Shown: piece by piece, positions 1 to 43,600 of the stretch
How the letters are laid out: each line of letters opens with the position of its first letter
Position numbering within the stretch: position 1 is the stretch's first letter
Assembly: GCA_949126835.1 (NCBI GenBank)
Contig: OX421497.1
Coordinates: forward strand, 7,220,191-7,284,190
Reading direction: 5' to 3'
Source of the DNA: Anisus vortex
Lineage: Eukaryota > Mollusca > Gastropoda > Planorbidae
Length of the DNA: 64,000 bases
Made by a program: the position numbers and the translations under genes
The notes under the pieces: model-generated
What the model was told of the DNA's origin: nothing
The model's input: the letters and a program-made list of their open reading frames with translations, nothing else
Databases searched by the model: none

Positions 1-127
1 AACGCAAGTGCTGCTAAATATTTGATATCCCCCAACAGCAGGCCTACATATTATTATACTAATAAGAAATAGGAATCGCAATGAGTATTCGAAAAAGTAG
101 GGTTCAGTATTAGATAAGTATGGTCAG

Positions 128-200
128 TGCGGCCGGCTGGTCATGATGTTAGTTTACCGGACTGTCAACCGACACGTCGCAGGTTCTATCCCTAACATTT
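128..200 (+). repeat. tRNA-headed SINE fragment
   Basis: The segment GCCGGCTGGTCATGATGTTA and the following ACCGGACTGT...GACACGTCGC match the head of the SINE at 29235-29465. It is truncated. Confidence 0.5.
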
Positions 201-209
201 GCTAATATT

Positions 210-452
210 TAATATCAATGGTATTTTGATCTTAGTTTTACCGAGATATAATTTAATTTCTTTATGACCTGTATCGGCAATGGACAAGGCAATGTTGTTA
301 AGCTGAATAAATACGTAGTAATCATACAGACAGGGTAGTTAATGTAATGTTTGAAAATATACATACAAATCCTCTAGTCATATAATATTTATATAATTTT
401 TAAATACTGTTTACAGTTTGATCATTTCAAAGTTATAAATTGTAAGCCATTA

Positions 453-486
<34 letters not shown>

Positions 487-2260
487 GTATTAGAAATATT
501 AGCTCAAATGAAACAGGATAATTAACTCCCTTTAATTAAAAAAAATGTTTCCACATTTATTCAATAGTGATGCCAAACAAGCTAAATAACAAATATTATT
601 GACTAATTATTATTTCTTCACATATATAAATTTAACATTATGGTATTCATAACAATAACAATATTCTCTTATTGGAGGATTAAAATAATTTACGTTAAAC
701 AGTTGCAAATAAACATTCCTGCATTTTATCTAATTGTCTATTTAAGGAGTTTATATTTTAAACATTAATAATTGCAGAAATTACATAATATAGTGCTATT
801 AAAAAAGTCTCTTATATTTCTAAATTAATAATACAAATAAATTTGTCTTAGAATTAATTATATAAGTGTCTAATTAAAGAAGATGAGCATGCAAACTCTA
901 TTAATTGTAATTAGTCTGTATCAATTAATGAGTGGTCAAGTGTAGGTGACCTCTATGTATGCTTAAAAAAGCTTTCATGTGTGATAAAATCTGTTTACAT
1001 GTAAATTGAGCCAAAAGCTGAAGGTAAAAGAATGAATTCCTAGCAGTTGATAATATCAGATGACTTTCCTAAGCAGCTTCCTTCCAGATTTATTTCCTTT
1101 GGATGCCCATTTTTCAAATGTTTAAAATTTAAATTGCTGCATTTTTAAATCGCCAATATTTCTACACTTAAAAAAAAGATCTATATCTAAGAAGGTTGTA
1201 GTAATATCAAACCAGTTAGGCTTGATGTGGTATAAAATAAATGAGTCCATGAAATTGACAGTCTTGGCTTTGATTAGAAAACTCCGCTTTGAGAGCTTCG
1301 ATGTACTTTTGAAAAAGCCCAACTATCTATCTTAATATATTCTTTAACATAGGGATAGACCCCCCCCCCCCCACACACACACACATTAAAAGTCTTGGTT
1401 ATTGTCTGTAGCGCTCACTACAATATTACAGCAGTTCACAAATAAGTAATGCATTCAATGATTTTTGTTTAGACAGCTTTGCATTGATAATCTACCTTAT
1501 TTTTTTTTTTAATTATTTTTTACTATTATTATCTGTATTACTATTATTGTCTCGATATAATTTTATATTGTTTGCCAATATTATAATTTTCTTGTTTTGT
1601 CTTCGACTATGCCTTTATTGTACTCTGGTCAAGTACTAGGCCCTATATTGCAAAAAAAATCTTGTACATTGGCGAGGACTACAAGCGATGGCTACTGCAC
1701 ACAGAGGTGCGTTGGTTAGCAAAAGATGACCGTTTAAATATAATGTATGAGACTTGGATTCGGTGCTCGAGTTTTTGAAAAGCAAATGCGATTCTTTGGG
1801 AGAAAATCAATCAGTTTCTCTAGGTCTGTGAGTTTTAGCAACAGTCTCTATTGCATTCTTATCACGCTTTTTTTGTGGAAAGTGAATTTCATGCTAGTAC
1901 CATTTAGTTGTAAAAAAAAAAAAAGCTGCAAATAGTGAAGCGTGGAGATCTAAGGCTTTTGCAACCAAAATTTAAACAAATATAGACAAACTACTAGCAA
2001 CACCGTAGGCAAACGATTCACATTCATATTGATTTTTTTAAACCTCTTCTTTAGGTAATTTTGTTATCTAAAAATTCTAATAATTCTTTTCAGTTTTTTA
2101 AAGATAATAAATAAAATAGTCGGCCCAACAAAATTGCGGAAACTATATTGACCCTTTAACTTCCAGAGGTGTGTGGGTGGGGGTGCTAAAAAAGTTTGGG
2201 AGGGGGGCGGTGAACGGGAAAATATGTAAAAGGGGCGGTGAGCAGAACAAAGTTGAGAAC
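210..2260 (-). mobile_element. Decayed hAT-type element, copy 1
   Basis: Blocks at 210-1340 and 1390-2250 match the copy at 24.2-27.9 kb, and 480-1340 matches the reverse complement of 62.0-62.9 kb. The minus strand keeps a short fragment at 1122-1322 (IKPNWFDITTTFLDIDLFF). Relative to copy 2 it lacks about 550 bp around 1345-1390, which is now a C/AC run. Confidence 0.6.
1122..1322 (-). pseudogene. hAT transposase fragment
   Basis: A 66-codon remnant in frame with the homologous remnants at 25242-25424 (minus) and 62030-62220 (plus). It lies upstream of the hAT C-terminal dimerisation region seen in the 62-kb copy. Fragmentary and not functional. Confidence 0.55.
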
Positions 2261-2267
2261 CTATTAT

Positions 2268-2515
2268 TTAGACTATAGAAGCCATTGAACCATGGAAGCA
2301 TTTAGACTATAGAAGCCATTGAACCATGGCAGCATTTAAACTATAGAAGCCACTGAACCATGGAAGCATTTAAATTATAGAAGCCATTGGGATTTAAACT
2401 ATAGAAGCCATTGAACCATGGAAGCATTTAAACTATAGAAGCTATTGAACCATGGAAGCATTTCAACTATAGAAGCCATTGAACCAGGGAAACAGTAAAA
2501 CCATGGAAGCAATTA
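2268..2515 (+). repeat. 34-bp tandem repeat
   Basis: About seven units with the core ACTATAGAAGCCATTGAACC and period 34, with some short or diverged units. Two further diverged units lie at 2745-2795. Confidence 0.85.
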
Positions 2516-2559
2516 ATTAAACTATTAATTAATTTTAATTAATTACCATGTAAGGCATT

Positions 2560-2740
2560 TCATATAATAATAATAATAATTGTGCTTGTATAGTGCATAG
2601 CCTGTTGATGACAGTTCTATGCGCTAACGAGAATACAGACAACGAACAACAGACGAACATGTAAATATGTATACGCAAATACTGCTAACGAAATAGGTGA
2701 GTCCTCAGCCGGCTCCTGAAGGTGTCGAAGCTAGCATATA
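2560..2740 (+). repeat. SINE-like repeat with ATA tail
   Basis: An AATAATAAT run next to a segment with GACAGTTCTATGCGC, which resembles the reverse complement of the tail motif GCGCATAGAACTG of the SINE at 29235-29465. Diverged. Confidence 0.4.
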
Positions 2741-2858
2741 TACATTGAATCATGGAAGCATGTAAACTATAGAAACCATGGAAGCATTTAAACATTGGAA
2801 GTTTTTTCTTTTATGCTCTCATCTTCAAAAATATAGGCCTACTCTCTTTCTTTAGCTC

Positions 2859-2939
2859 TTAACCCTTCCCGTACCGACCTACTTCTATCTATGCTGCCTT
2901 CAGTTCCGCTATATACGCGCCCGGGACTGTAAGGGTTAA
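2859..2939 (+). mobile_element. TTAA-ended MITE
   Basis: An 81-bp element with terminal inverted repeats TTAACCCTT...AAGGGTTAA around a GC-richer core. TTAA ends suggest a piggyBac-type non-autonomous element (inference). Confidence 0.5.
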
Positions 2940-3289
2940 TCATTAAGTTCTGGCTCATCTTTTTGTTTTCTTTCATTATATCTATATTATTCCTTCTATC
3001 AGTCTCACTTATTCATTCATTATCCGGTCCTCTTTAAACTCTCTCCTCGTTCACTCTCTCTATTATCTCTATCCCTCTCTTAGAATACAAAATGAACTGT
3101 CCAAAAGATAAAAATAGAACAAAGTATTTTAAAATATTATTTATTAAATTCTACTGATGAAATTATTTCATACGGCACGTCATTTCTAATTATATATGAC
3201 ATGACCATTGTTTTTCTAACAAAACAAAATCACGCATTTTTTTCTATAGTGAATCACTAACTTTCAGCTTAAAAAAAACAACACAACTA

Positions 3290-3475
3290 AGCTTACAAGC
3301 AACAAGTGGCATGGGTTGCCTCAACAAAACCAGGAAAAACCAGTAACTTATTAACATCATTTAAAACACTTAATAGAAATGTAGGACTAGACTCAAACCA
3401 CGGATATGCGTAGGACGCAATAATCTTTTTTTTTTTTATAGAACGAGCGTCTGTAATGTAAGCTTATAAGATGAA
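3290..3475 (+). mobile_element. LINE 3'-end fragment
   Basis: The segment GGCATGGGTTGCCTCAACAA through GTAGGACGCAATAATC recurs at 45005-45190, and in reverse at 53470-53640 and 59835-59900. In the frame of the 59.8-kb copy it encodes the ending WNGLPEQ typical of LINE reverse transcriptases. Confidence 0.55.
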
Positions 3476-3593
3476 ATAACAACATTGGGTGAATTGTTAC
3501 AAAATATTCCATTGTGGACTCTTCTTTTGCACAATCCAGACAGTCCAACTATGATCCATACATTAAATATCGAAAGACCGTGTATCCTTATAC

Positions 3594-3690
3594 CAGGGGT
3601 GTGCAACAGGCGACCTGCTGGTCAAAAAACGGCCCGTCCCCCACAGAGTGTCTAACAGCAGGCTTGTTTAATGTATTTATTGTAAGAATA
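3594..3690 (+). mobile_element. Truncated hAT-like MITE
   Basis: CCAGGGGTGTGCAACAGGCG matches the left end of the complete MITE at 23917-24114. The right end is missing. Confidence 0.5.
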
Positions 3691-3813
3691 ATCTAAACAA
3701 GCTTTCAGGATATGTTGTAGTGTGTTCCTCATTGTTGTATCAGATTTCTTATTCGAAACATTGAAATAAAGGTTGCACACGCCCTTGGATTATAGCATTC
3801 TTTAGCCATAATA

Positions 3814-3960
3814 CAGCTGGCACACCACGTTGTATCGACGGGGGAAAAACTTGGAAACCACATAAAGACGTGGAAATCACGTTTTTTTCCCGTCGATACG
3901 ACGTGGTGTGTCCGCTTTCCACGTTTTTCCCCCGTCAATACAACGTAGTGTGCCCACTGG
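3814..3960. mobile_element. Foldback element in gene A 3' flank
   Basis: Terminal inverted repeats of about 35 bp: the left arm contains GGCACACCACGTTGTATCGA and ends GGGGGAAAAAC, and the right arm is its imperfect reverse complement. A third partial copy lies between them. Ends 8 bp from the gene A stop, so the transcript would carry a stable hairpin. Confidence 0.75.
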
Positions 3961-3967
3961 AACGGTT

Positions 3968-36333
<32,366 letters not shown>

Positions 36334-36356
<23 letters not shown>

Positions 36357-36385
36357 ATTCAATGCTATTGGGTAGTCTTTCCCGA
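36334..36385 (-). CDS. Gene A exon 1, tentative
   Basis: A 52-nt exon-like block between acceptor TTATTACAG and donor GTAAGG. In the frame that fits the next exon it reads GKDYPIALNMINMCLE plus AT. An ATG at 36356 gives a 23-nt coding part, the same size and phase as the first coding exon of gene B. It lies only about 320 bp past the gene B stop. Alternatively, coding continues further upstream or the block is untranslated. Confidence 0.45.
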
Positions 36386-36673
36386 CTGTAATAAGATACA
36401 TTTACTCGTGTAGAGAATCATAATATATTCAATCATATTCAGTTATGTCATATCGTAGTCTTGAATCATGTTGAATTTATTGCAGTAGAGAATACGTTAT
36501 TCCGTCATTTTCAGTGCTGTTGTATATTTTTTTTTCTTTTTGTGATGTGCTACATGTATTCGTGCTTACCAGTGTATATTGTCAGATTTGTTGTTGTCAT
36601 GTAAGTCTTCCCTTATGGTAATAAGATGAATTTACTAAATGAGAGAATAAGATGTTCAGTCACAGGTTCAAGT
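36386..36673 (-). other. Gap between gene B stop and gene A exon 1
   Basis: Only 288 bp separate the gene B stop from the tentative first exon of gene A. Two related segments, GTAGTCTTTCCCGACTGTAA (36373) and GTAAGTCTTCCCTTATGGTA (36601), suggest a short internal duplication. AATAAA lies across the gene B stop codon. Confidence 0.5.
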
Positions 36674-39600
36674 TTATTTCGCCTTTCTCCTGTATATCAG
36701 ACCTTTTACCGGCGGCTCCAGGCTCTCGATTGTCAGGGAGCCAATCAGCTGCAGGTCGTCATCCACGTGGCCGCGGTCTCGGCCCTCAGCGTCCTCGTGG
36801 GCGTCTAGGGGGCTGAGACAGTCGGGCCTGAGCCTGATGGGCCGGTGCCGCCAGGCGTCAAATTCCGAATAGGGCGTAATTTCATCCAGGGCGTGCATCA
36901 GCCTGCGAGCCCTGCTCGAGGGCGTCGACGGCCCCTCCTCGCCGTGTTCTGCAGGTTCTGCGGACCGAGATGGAACGTGGATGGTGTCAGCTACTGCTAA
37001 GACGCTGGCGCTCAGCAGTGGCGGCAGATTTCTTTGTTGGTAAGCCGGAGGAAGCTGCCAAGTGTACGACGCCGCCTTTAAAGCGTCATCTTTGCTAAGA
37101 TAACTTTCCTTCACTGATGAAACACATACAGTTTTTACATCTGTTAAACACAACTGGGTTTCCTTATCTGGAAGACGTTCATCTCCGTGTACTTTGAAAT
37201 CCACCATACATTTATTATCGAGAAAGGGCTGCTTTTCCTTGGCAGAAGTCACTTCGTTTATATTTTCAGATTCCGAAGGCGAGCTGCTGATGTAACCTCC
37301 GAAAGACTGCTCGACTGGGCGTTTGTTATCTGCGTCTGCTGCTTTCACGTCCCCGTGATTCGCTTTGTCGTCGGATGACAATATCATTTCCTGTACTACC
37401 ATAAGCCCGGAAAGTTTTTTACAAATCTCCCCTCCCAAGGGTATTCCCAAAGAGTCGCCTTCCGTTTCATTAGAGTCGAGCGGGTGACCACGATCTTCGA
37501 GGACTTGGCGGCAGTGTTCCCGACACGACAGGACATCCTCGCCACCCCTGCCCGTCAACTCAGTGTTCGCTGGGCAATGGCTGCCGCAGAAGGATTGGCT
37601 ACTCTCCGCGGCTATTTCGGACGTTGTGTCCGCCTTGGATTCCGAGGTCAGGTCCGCGGTGAAGAAGTCCGATGTGCTGCCAGAAGTTTCCTTTCCGGTG
37701 GTTTCCGCTGTGACGAAGGACGTGCTCTCCGACGTCATGTTCGCCGAGTTGTCGTCGATGCTGCTGTCCGTTTTGCGCGTTTGATTCAGGACGTCAGTTA
37801 GCAACGCGTCGATCAATTCCTTCACAACCAACACGCAAACGTCTCTATCGGGCCGACTCTTATCTTCAATCTGCCTGTTGTCGTCGCCTTGCTCAAACTG
37901 GCTTTGCCTCCCTTTCAAATCAGAGTCATATAATATGTCTTCACTATTCTTAGCCTGACTACTTCTTTCTTTAGGTCCGATAAGACTCTTAAAGGGATTG
38001 CTACTGTCTCCCTTTTCATCGTCATCTTCAAAGTGGCTCACCGCTTCTTGAATACTTTCACCCTTGCACTCAGGCTCGACAATTTCTTCGTTTTTCTCAC
38101 ATCGACTCGCGTGCTCTAAATCTTTGAAGGGGATTTCATTTGCGCCAATCTGAATCTTACAATCTTTACCACTATTCTGACTCGGTGTTTCATTTACGCC
38201 AATTGTCATCACCAATTCACCTTTAGGGCATACACTCTGTGGTTTCGTCTGATTGTCAGAGCGACATGTGTCAGTATCGCAAATGTCACTTTGGCTTACG
38301 CCCACGTTGTCACGCCAGCCTCCGTTGCTTTTTTCTTTGGAGAGGCTCTGGACTTGCCTTATCTCTAAGTGCTCCATTCTTTCCACCAACGAGAACTGCC
38401 CGGACCTTTCCTTTTCGCTCCAATGGGGAATGTCCGATGAACCGTCGAAGGGAAACAAATGTCCAGCGCCACTCAATTCCATTTTAGAATTCTCAATACT
38501 GCATGATTTGTGAGCTCCTTTGGAGTCCATGGGAAAATCGATCTTTGAATTGGTGGCAAGAGGTGTTTGCATGTGCATACATTCCGAGAGTATGCGAACC
38601 GAACCTCTGGGATCCGGCTTAGATGGCGTTTGATTACTACTTAACGATCCTACATTCAACTTTGTCTTATAAAAGGGGCTCGCTTTCGTTGAATCTCGGA
38701 TCCCATCCAACGGATCTAGTGGTCGTGGCGTTCTGAAGAATGGGAAACGGTTCTTGTGTTTGGCATTGGAGTTCTTCGTTGATGCCTCTGCAGACTCGTA
38801 CTCGCAGCCTGGCTTGCCTCTGTGAACGACCTCGCTGTTTTTCACCTGCATGACCAAGCGTTTCCAGAAGCTGGCTTTCCCTGGGGACCGCGAGTCCTGT
38901 CTAGTTCTTACACCATCCATAGCTGTGATTTCGAATTGACCAGTGCGAATATCGACATGTTCCTCGCCCAGCGGTAGATCATCCTCACGGCCTGCGCGTG
39001 GATCGGGCTTGCGTGCCACGCTGTTCTGAAACAGATACTGGAGCTGGTAACTCTCCGCGCGGACTGGGTACCTCACCTTCTGGATCGCGCTCGTGCTTTT
39101 CTGGCAAAATCTGCTAAACGATTCGTCCGCGCAGTGATCCTCAAGCCTGCTCGTCACGTAGCCCAAAAACGAGCAAGGGGGTGGCGTTTCCACGCTTTGG
39201 GATTTACCGAAAGCAAGCGACGGCAAACTGTTGAACCTCACGGGACTCTTCTTCGTGGCAAGGTCGTTCTTGACTTCCCCACTATCGGCAGTGGGTATAC
39301 GCAGGTCTACCGAGTTGAGAATCTCTCGTTTATAGCTTCTATTATCAGATTCTTCATTCGAACTTCTTGTAAATTCTGTCCGAATATTTGCAGTTTTCAT
39401 ATTCGATTCATCAGTTTCATTATCACATGTCTGTTTGCGCGGCAGATCATCCTTTGGTAAGCGTTCGGCCTCTTTTGTTGTTGTTAGCGTGTGTTTACTG
39501 CAGGCGATTTTGTCGCTTTCATTGGAGTAAGAATCGCTGTCGGCAACTAATTTCAATCCAGGAGCAGCTTGCACTTTCAGTTCGCAAAAGAGGTGATTGC

Positions 39601-40661
39601 ATGGCGGGACGGGCTGATCGCACATCTGCTGACTATCTGCTTGGTGAACGTAATTTCTTGCATCATTATGCCTATTTTGGTTTATTTTCGGAGAAATCCC
39701 CAAGCGTGTGGAATGTTCGGAAATTTCCGGAGTACTCGTCATGGCGTTGTCGCTATGGCTGCCCTCTGTCGCGTGCTCTGTGACCCTTGATTGTGACAGG
39801 GTCTCGTTTAGATAAAGCAAATGAGGACTTCCAGGGTGACTGGGGGAAACGTTTTCAGCGTCAGGATGTGAAATGCCAGGCAGAGAGTCAGATACAGAAG
39901 AACCATCGTTTGGCGGAAGTCTGCTGTCCTTGGAATCTGCTCTGGAATCATTGATTGGCTCAGTAGATTCCGAGTCACCGAGTGTGCCTGGCACGAAATC
40001 CTCACCGCGACTTTGGTTGACCACCACATCCACGTCTTCCTTCTCGCTGTCGGCACCATCGAAGACCCCGCTGTTGTTCTGGTCACCCACGGCACCATGG
40101 TGGCTGTCATAGACGTGGCTCCCGAAAACAACCCGCTCTCGGGGCCCTCCGTTCGGCGCCTTGTCGAAGACGATGTGCAGGACGCAGCGGCTGTGCGGGT
40201 TGGCTCCCCGCGGGCAGCTTTTAGACCCATCGCCCATTTCGTGTTGGCAACAACGCCCCGCATTGCTTCGGTTCATATCTCTTAACTGGCCTTTCAGAAC
40301 GTCGCCGCACGAACATTTAGTATCATCCACCACTATCTTTGTCGGTGAGTCTATCAGTGCTGCTTCCGCTTTTTCAGCTCCAGCGTAATTCCTAATTTCA
40401 CGTCCTCTAGCTTGAGTCCAACAGTCCAGCACTAAGCCAGAGGGTGGCTTTTCAAACATGGATACGTCGTCGTGAACTTTCGACGCCCTCCGAGCTTTCT
40501 GCCGGCTCTGCAACGCTTCCAACTCGCTCAGTTCGGCGGCAACAAGATATCGTCTGCGGAAGTTCACTGCTGTACCAGTAGCAGTCAAGGGCTCCAAGCA
40601 ACGGATCTTATGTTTGATTTCGTCATCACAGGGATACGGGTCTGAATTAAAGGGCAGATAA
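36674..40661 (-). CDS. Gene B exon 15, giant disordered tail
   Basis: A 3988-nt terminal coding exon, residues 447-1775, open over its whole length. It is rich in Ser, Asp, Glu, Asn and Lys with few hydrophobic runs, so it is probably disordered and a phosphorylation target (inference). A Cys/His-rich patch lies at about residues 563-609 (CSC ... CC ... C ... C). Near the C-terminus are [19 protein letters not shown] and [15 protein letters not shown] before TAA. The stop codon lies inside an AATAAA hexamer (minus strand). GC content is higher than in the surrounding introns, as expected for coding DNA. No repeat insertion interrupts it. Confidence 0.93.
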
Positions 40662-43600
40662 CTGGAATTTAAAGAAAACAACACAAATTATTTGTGACTA
40701 TAATATTATGATAATATTATGTTACCCATTTTTACACAAATATTAGCAGTTGTTTTCAATATTTTGTTGCTATTCTAAAAATGTATTGACTCAAAAGTTG
40801 GTTTCCCGTCTGGCGTTAGTTACGGCTAAAGACTATTCAACATACAGTACGCTCAAAACTTTAAATATCCCTTAATGTCATAGTGACAAAAAATTTTAAC
40901 AATTTAACAATTTAATTTTAAACGGCCGTTTTTATTATTCTGTAAATACCACTGTTCTGCATTCTAAAATTTCTGTCGTGCGTAACATAAAAACTAATTT
41001 TCCTAATCAAAGTTTTTACATAATCTTAAGTTATTCATAATACGCATACAATTAATACTATATAATTCACTGGGTAAGTCTTTCTTCGCCATTATCAACT
41101 TCTTGTGCAGCATAGGCCTTTAAGAATTTCTTTCCATGTCTTCCTGTCTCTGGCTATCTTCTCTAACTCTTTCGAGCTATTCCCTATTAGTTGCACATCC
41201 TTTTCTACTTCTCTCCGCCAGGTGTTCTTGGGTCTACCTCTTCGTCTCGCACCCCGTGGATTCCATGCAAGAACTTGTCTAGTCAAATTTGTAGTCGGTT
41301 TTCTCAATGCGTGGCCTATCCATCACCATCTTCATTTTTTTTAATTATATCTTGTTCTACTGGAAAATGTGCTGTCCTTTCCCATACAGTTGCGATTGTA
41401 ATTGTTTCATACCATTTGATATCCATTATTCTTCGTAGGTAGCCATTCACAAACGTTTGTAGTTTGTTCAAATCTCCCTTTGTTGAGCTCTTTGTAGAGA
41501 AGTTCTTTCCAACATTTGTTTCTTAGAACCCGCAACTGTTTTTGTTGTTTTTGTTGTTTGGTTTGTATTCTGTGGTATATCCACGGCTGTTTGTAGACAG
41601 AAAATGAATAAAAGAACTTATATGAGCATATCTTAAACCCCTTACGTTTGCTCCTGAAAGGCTGCAATGTCCCGGGAACTCATACAGTTGTCAGCCAAGT
41701 AAGTTGCCGACGGCGTCTGGAGTTCCTTCAGATCTCCTGCCCCATGTGACAAGTGAAGCTCTTCTGCAGACACACACATAAACGCATAACTTTGGTTTGA
41801 AAGGAAAAAAAACAAAAAAAATTTTTGTCAGTTATTGTAGAGACACGCTGGTCAAGTGGTAGCGCACTAGGCTAGCGTACCAAATTGGAATCCTGTTGAA
41901 GACTGGGATTTGTTACCGGGTCAGAAGGGTGTCTCTGAATCTGCAAAGATCTAATAAAATACATAGCAGTTGTTGGAGATAACTAAGGCGGCTAAGGATT
42001 TTGTTGGCTACACATTCCCTTATATGCCTTGGGCACAGAAACTTTTGAACGCTGCTTCAATTGCCCAATGGATCAAATAGGCCTGAAAGTGATACCTAAC
42101 AAATGTTCTAACAAGGATCACTGTGTCCTCTGTGATTTCCTAAGAATTCGTCTTACGTAGCCTATGAATAATTAATACAAATCCCACCTTTTTTTTTTAT
42201 TTGATTGAAGCTTAGAATCAGACTAATGGAATTGGTAGCCTTTGTAAATGCGTTGAACTGCTGTGCTGAAGGTCTTGGTTGGAATCCACAGGCTGTTGTT
42301 GTGTGGTTGTTTGTTTTTCAATTCGCCCATATCTTGAGGGTGTCCGTGATTGTACCCAGTTCTCATTGGTATCTAACATTCTTTGGTGGAAAAAAGGTGG
42401 CTGAGCATTGTGTTGACCATCATTGCTTACTTGCTTGCTTAATGCCTTTGGTTCCTTGTGGAAGATAGGGCCTCCGCAACAGCTCTCCAGCGCACTCGAT
42501 TCTGGGCAGCCTTTTTCAGTTCACCCCGATCAAAGGTTGCAACTTGTCTTTTCCTCTTCGCAGGAGCGTCTCCGGGTGGTCATCGGGGCGACCAACCCGT
42601 TTTTTTCCCTGGCGGTTCCACTGCAGAGCCTGTCGGGTGATGTCATGTGTGAGTTTCCGTAGGGTGTGCCCAATCCACCGCCACTTTCGCCTGGCGATCT
42701 GCTGTTCGAGGTGATCCTGATTTGTTTACCGCCACAAGTCGGCGTTCTTTACTTTTTTCTGTCCACCGAATCTTTAGTATGTTGCGGAGGCAGCCATTGA
42801 CAAAGGCTTGAAGCTTATTGCTTAGAGTGTGTGTGTGACTCTCCAGGTCTCTGAGCCGTAGAGAAGCAATGACTTTACATTGGCGTTGAAGATTCGTAAT
42901 TTGTTTCGGACAGACTGGGCTATTGACATCCAGACTGGCCTGAAGGTGATGAAGGCAGGCCATGGTAAAACAAAAGAAAAGACTGGTCCAACGTGATCTG
43001 TTAATGTTAAAGTTTATCAATTAAAACACTTCCTTGACGCATGTACACTTTTCTTCTATTTGCCTTTTAAACTTGTAAAGTAAAGTTCCGGTTGGACCAA
43101 ACTGATCATAGTGCCGGTGAAGCTGCATTCATGGGTTTCTGTGACCACGGCATACAAAGGTATGTGTGGCCAGCACAATGCCCAGCCGCCTTTACTTTAC
43201 CGCGATTAACGTCATGTACCCATCAGAGCTGGGTAGACTCGGAGACACCCTAGAGTCCGAGAGAAAAAAATCTTAGCTTTCAACAGGATTTGAAACCACG
43301 GACCTTCGGTGCGCCAGCCGAAAGCGCGGCCACCGTGCCCCATAAGAAACTTGGCGTAGTCTAAATTCTTGTTTATATAACTTTCGATTCTGTTATAATG
43401 TCTCTCTATCTTTTTATATGCATTGATTACCTGGAGGGGCAAACGGTGGAGCGAATTTTCGGCTTGCCACCTTGGCCCAGTCCACGAGTCTTAAGCAACT
43501 ATGGCCGATGACTGACAGGCTGCCGCTGGTACCGCTGCCAAGACGATGGTGTGGAGATTTTCTCAACAGCTGTGAAACAAAATCACAAATCACAACACAG

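Noticed and set aside
37484..40388. Plus-strand ORFs opposite the 4-kb gene B exon
   Set aside because: Shadow frames of a long GC-richer coding exon. The minus-strand frame is far longer and is joined in phase to kinase exons.
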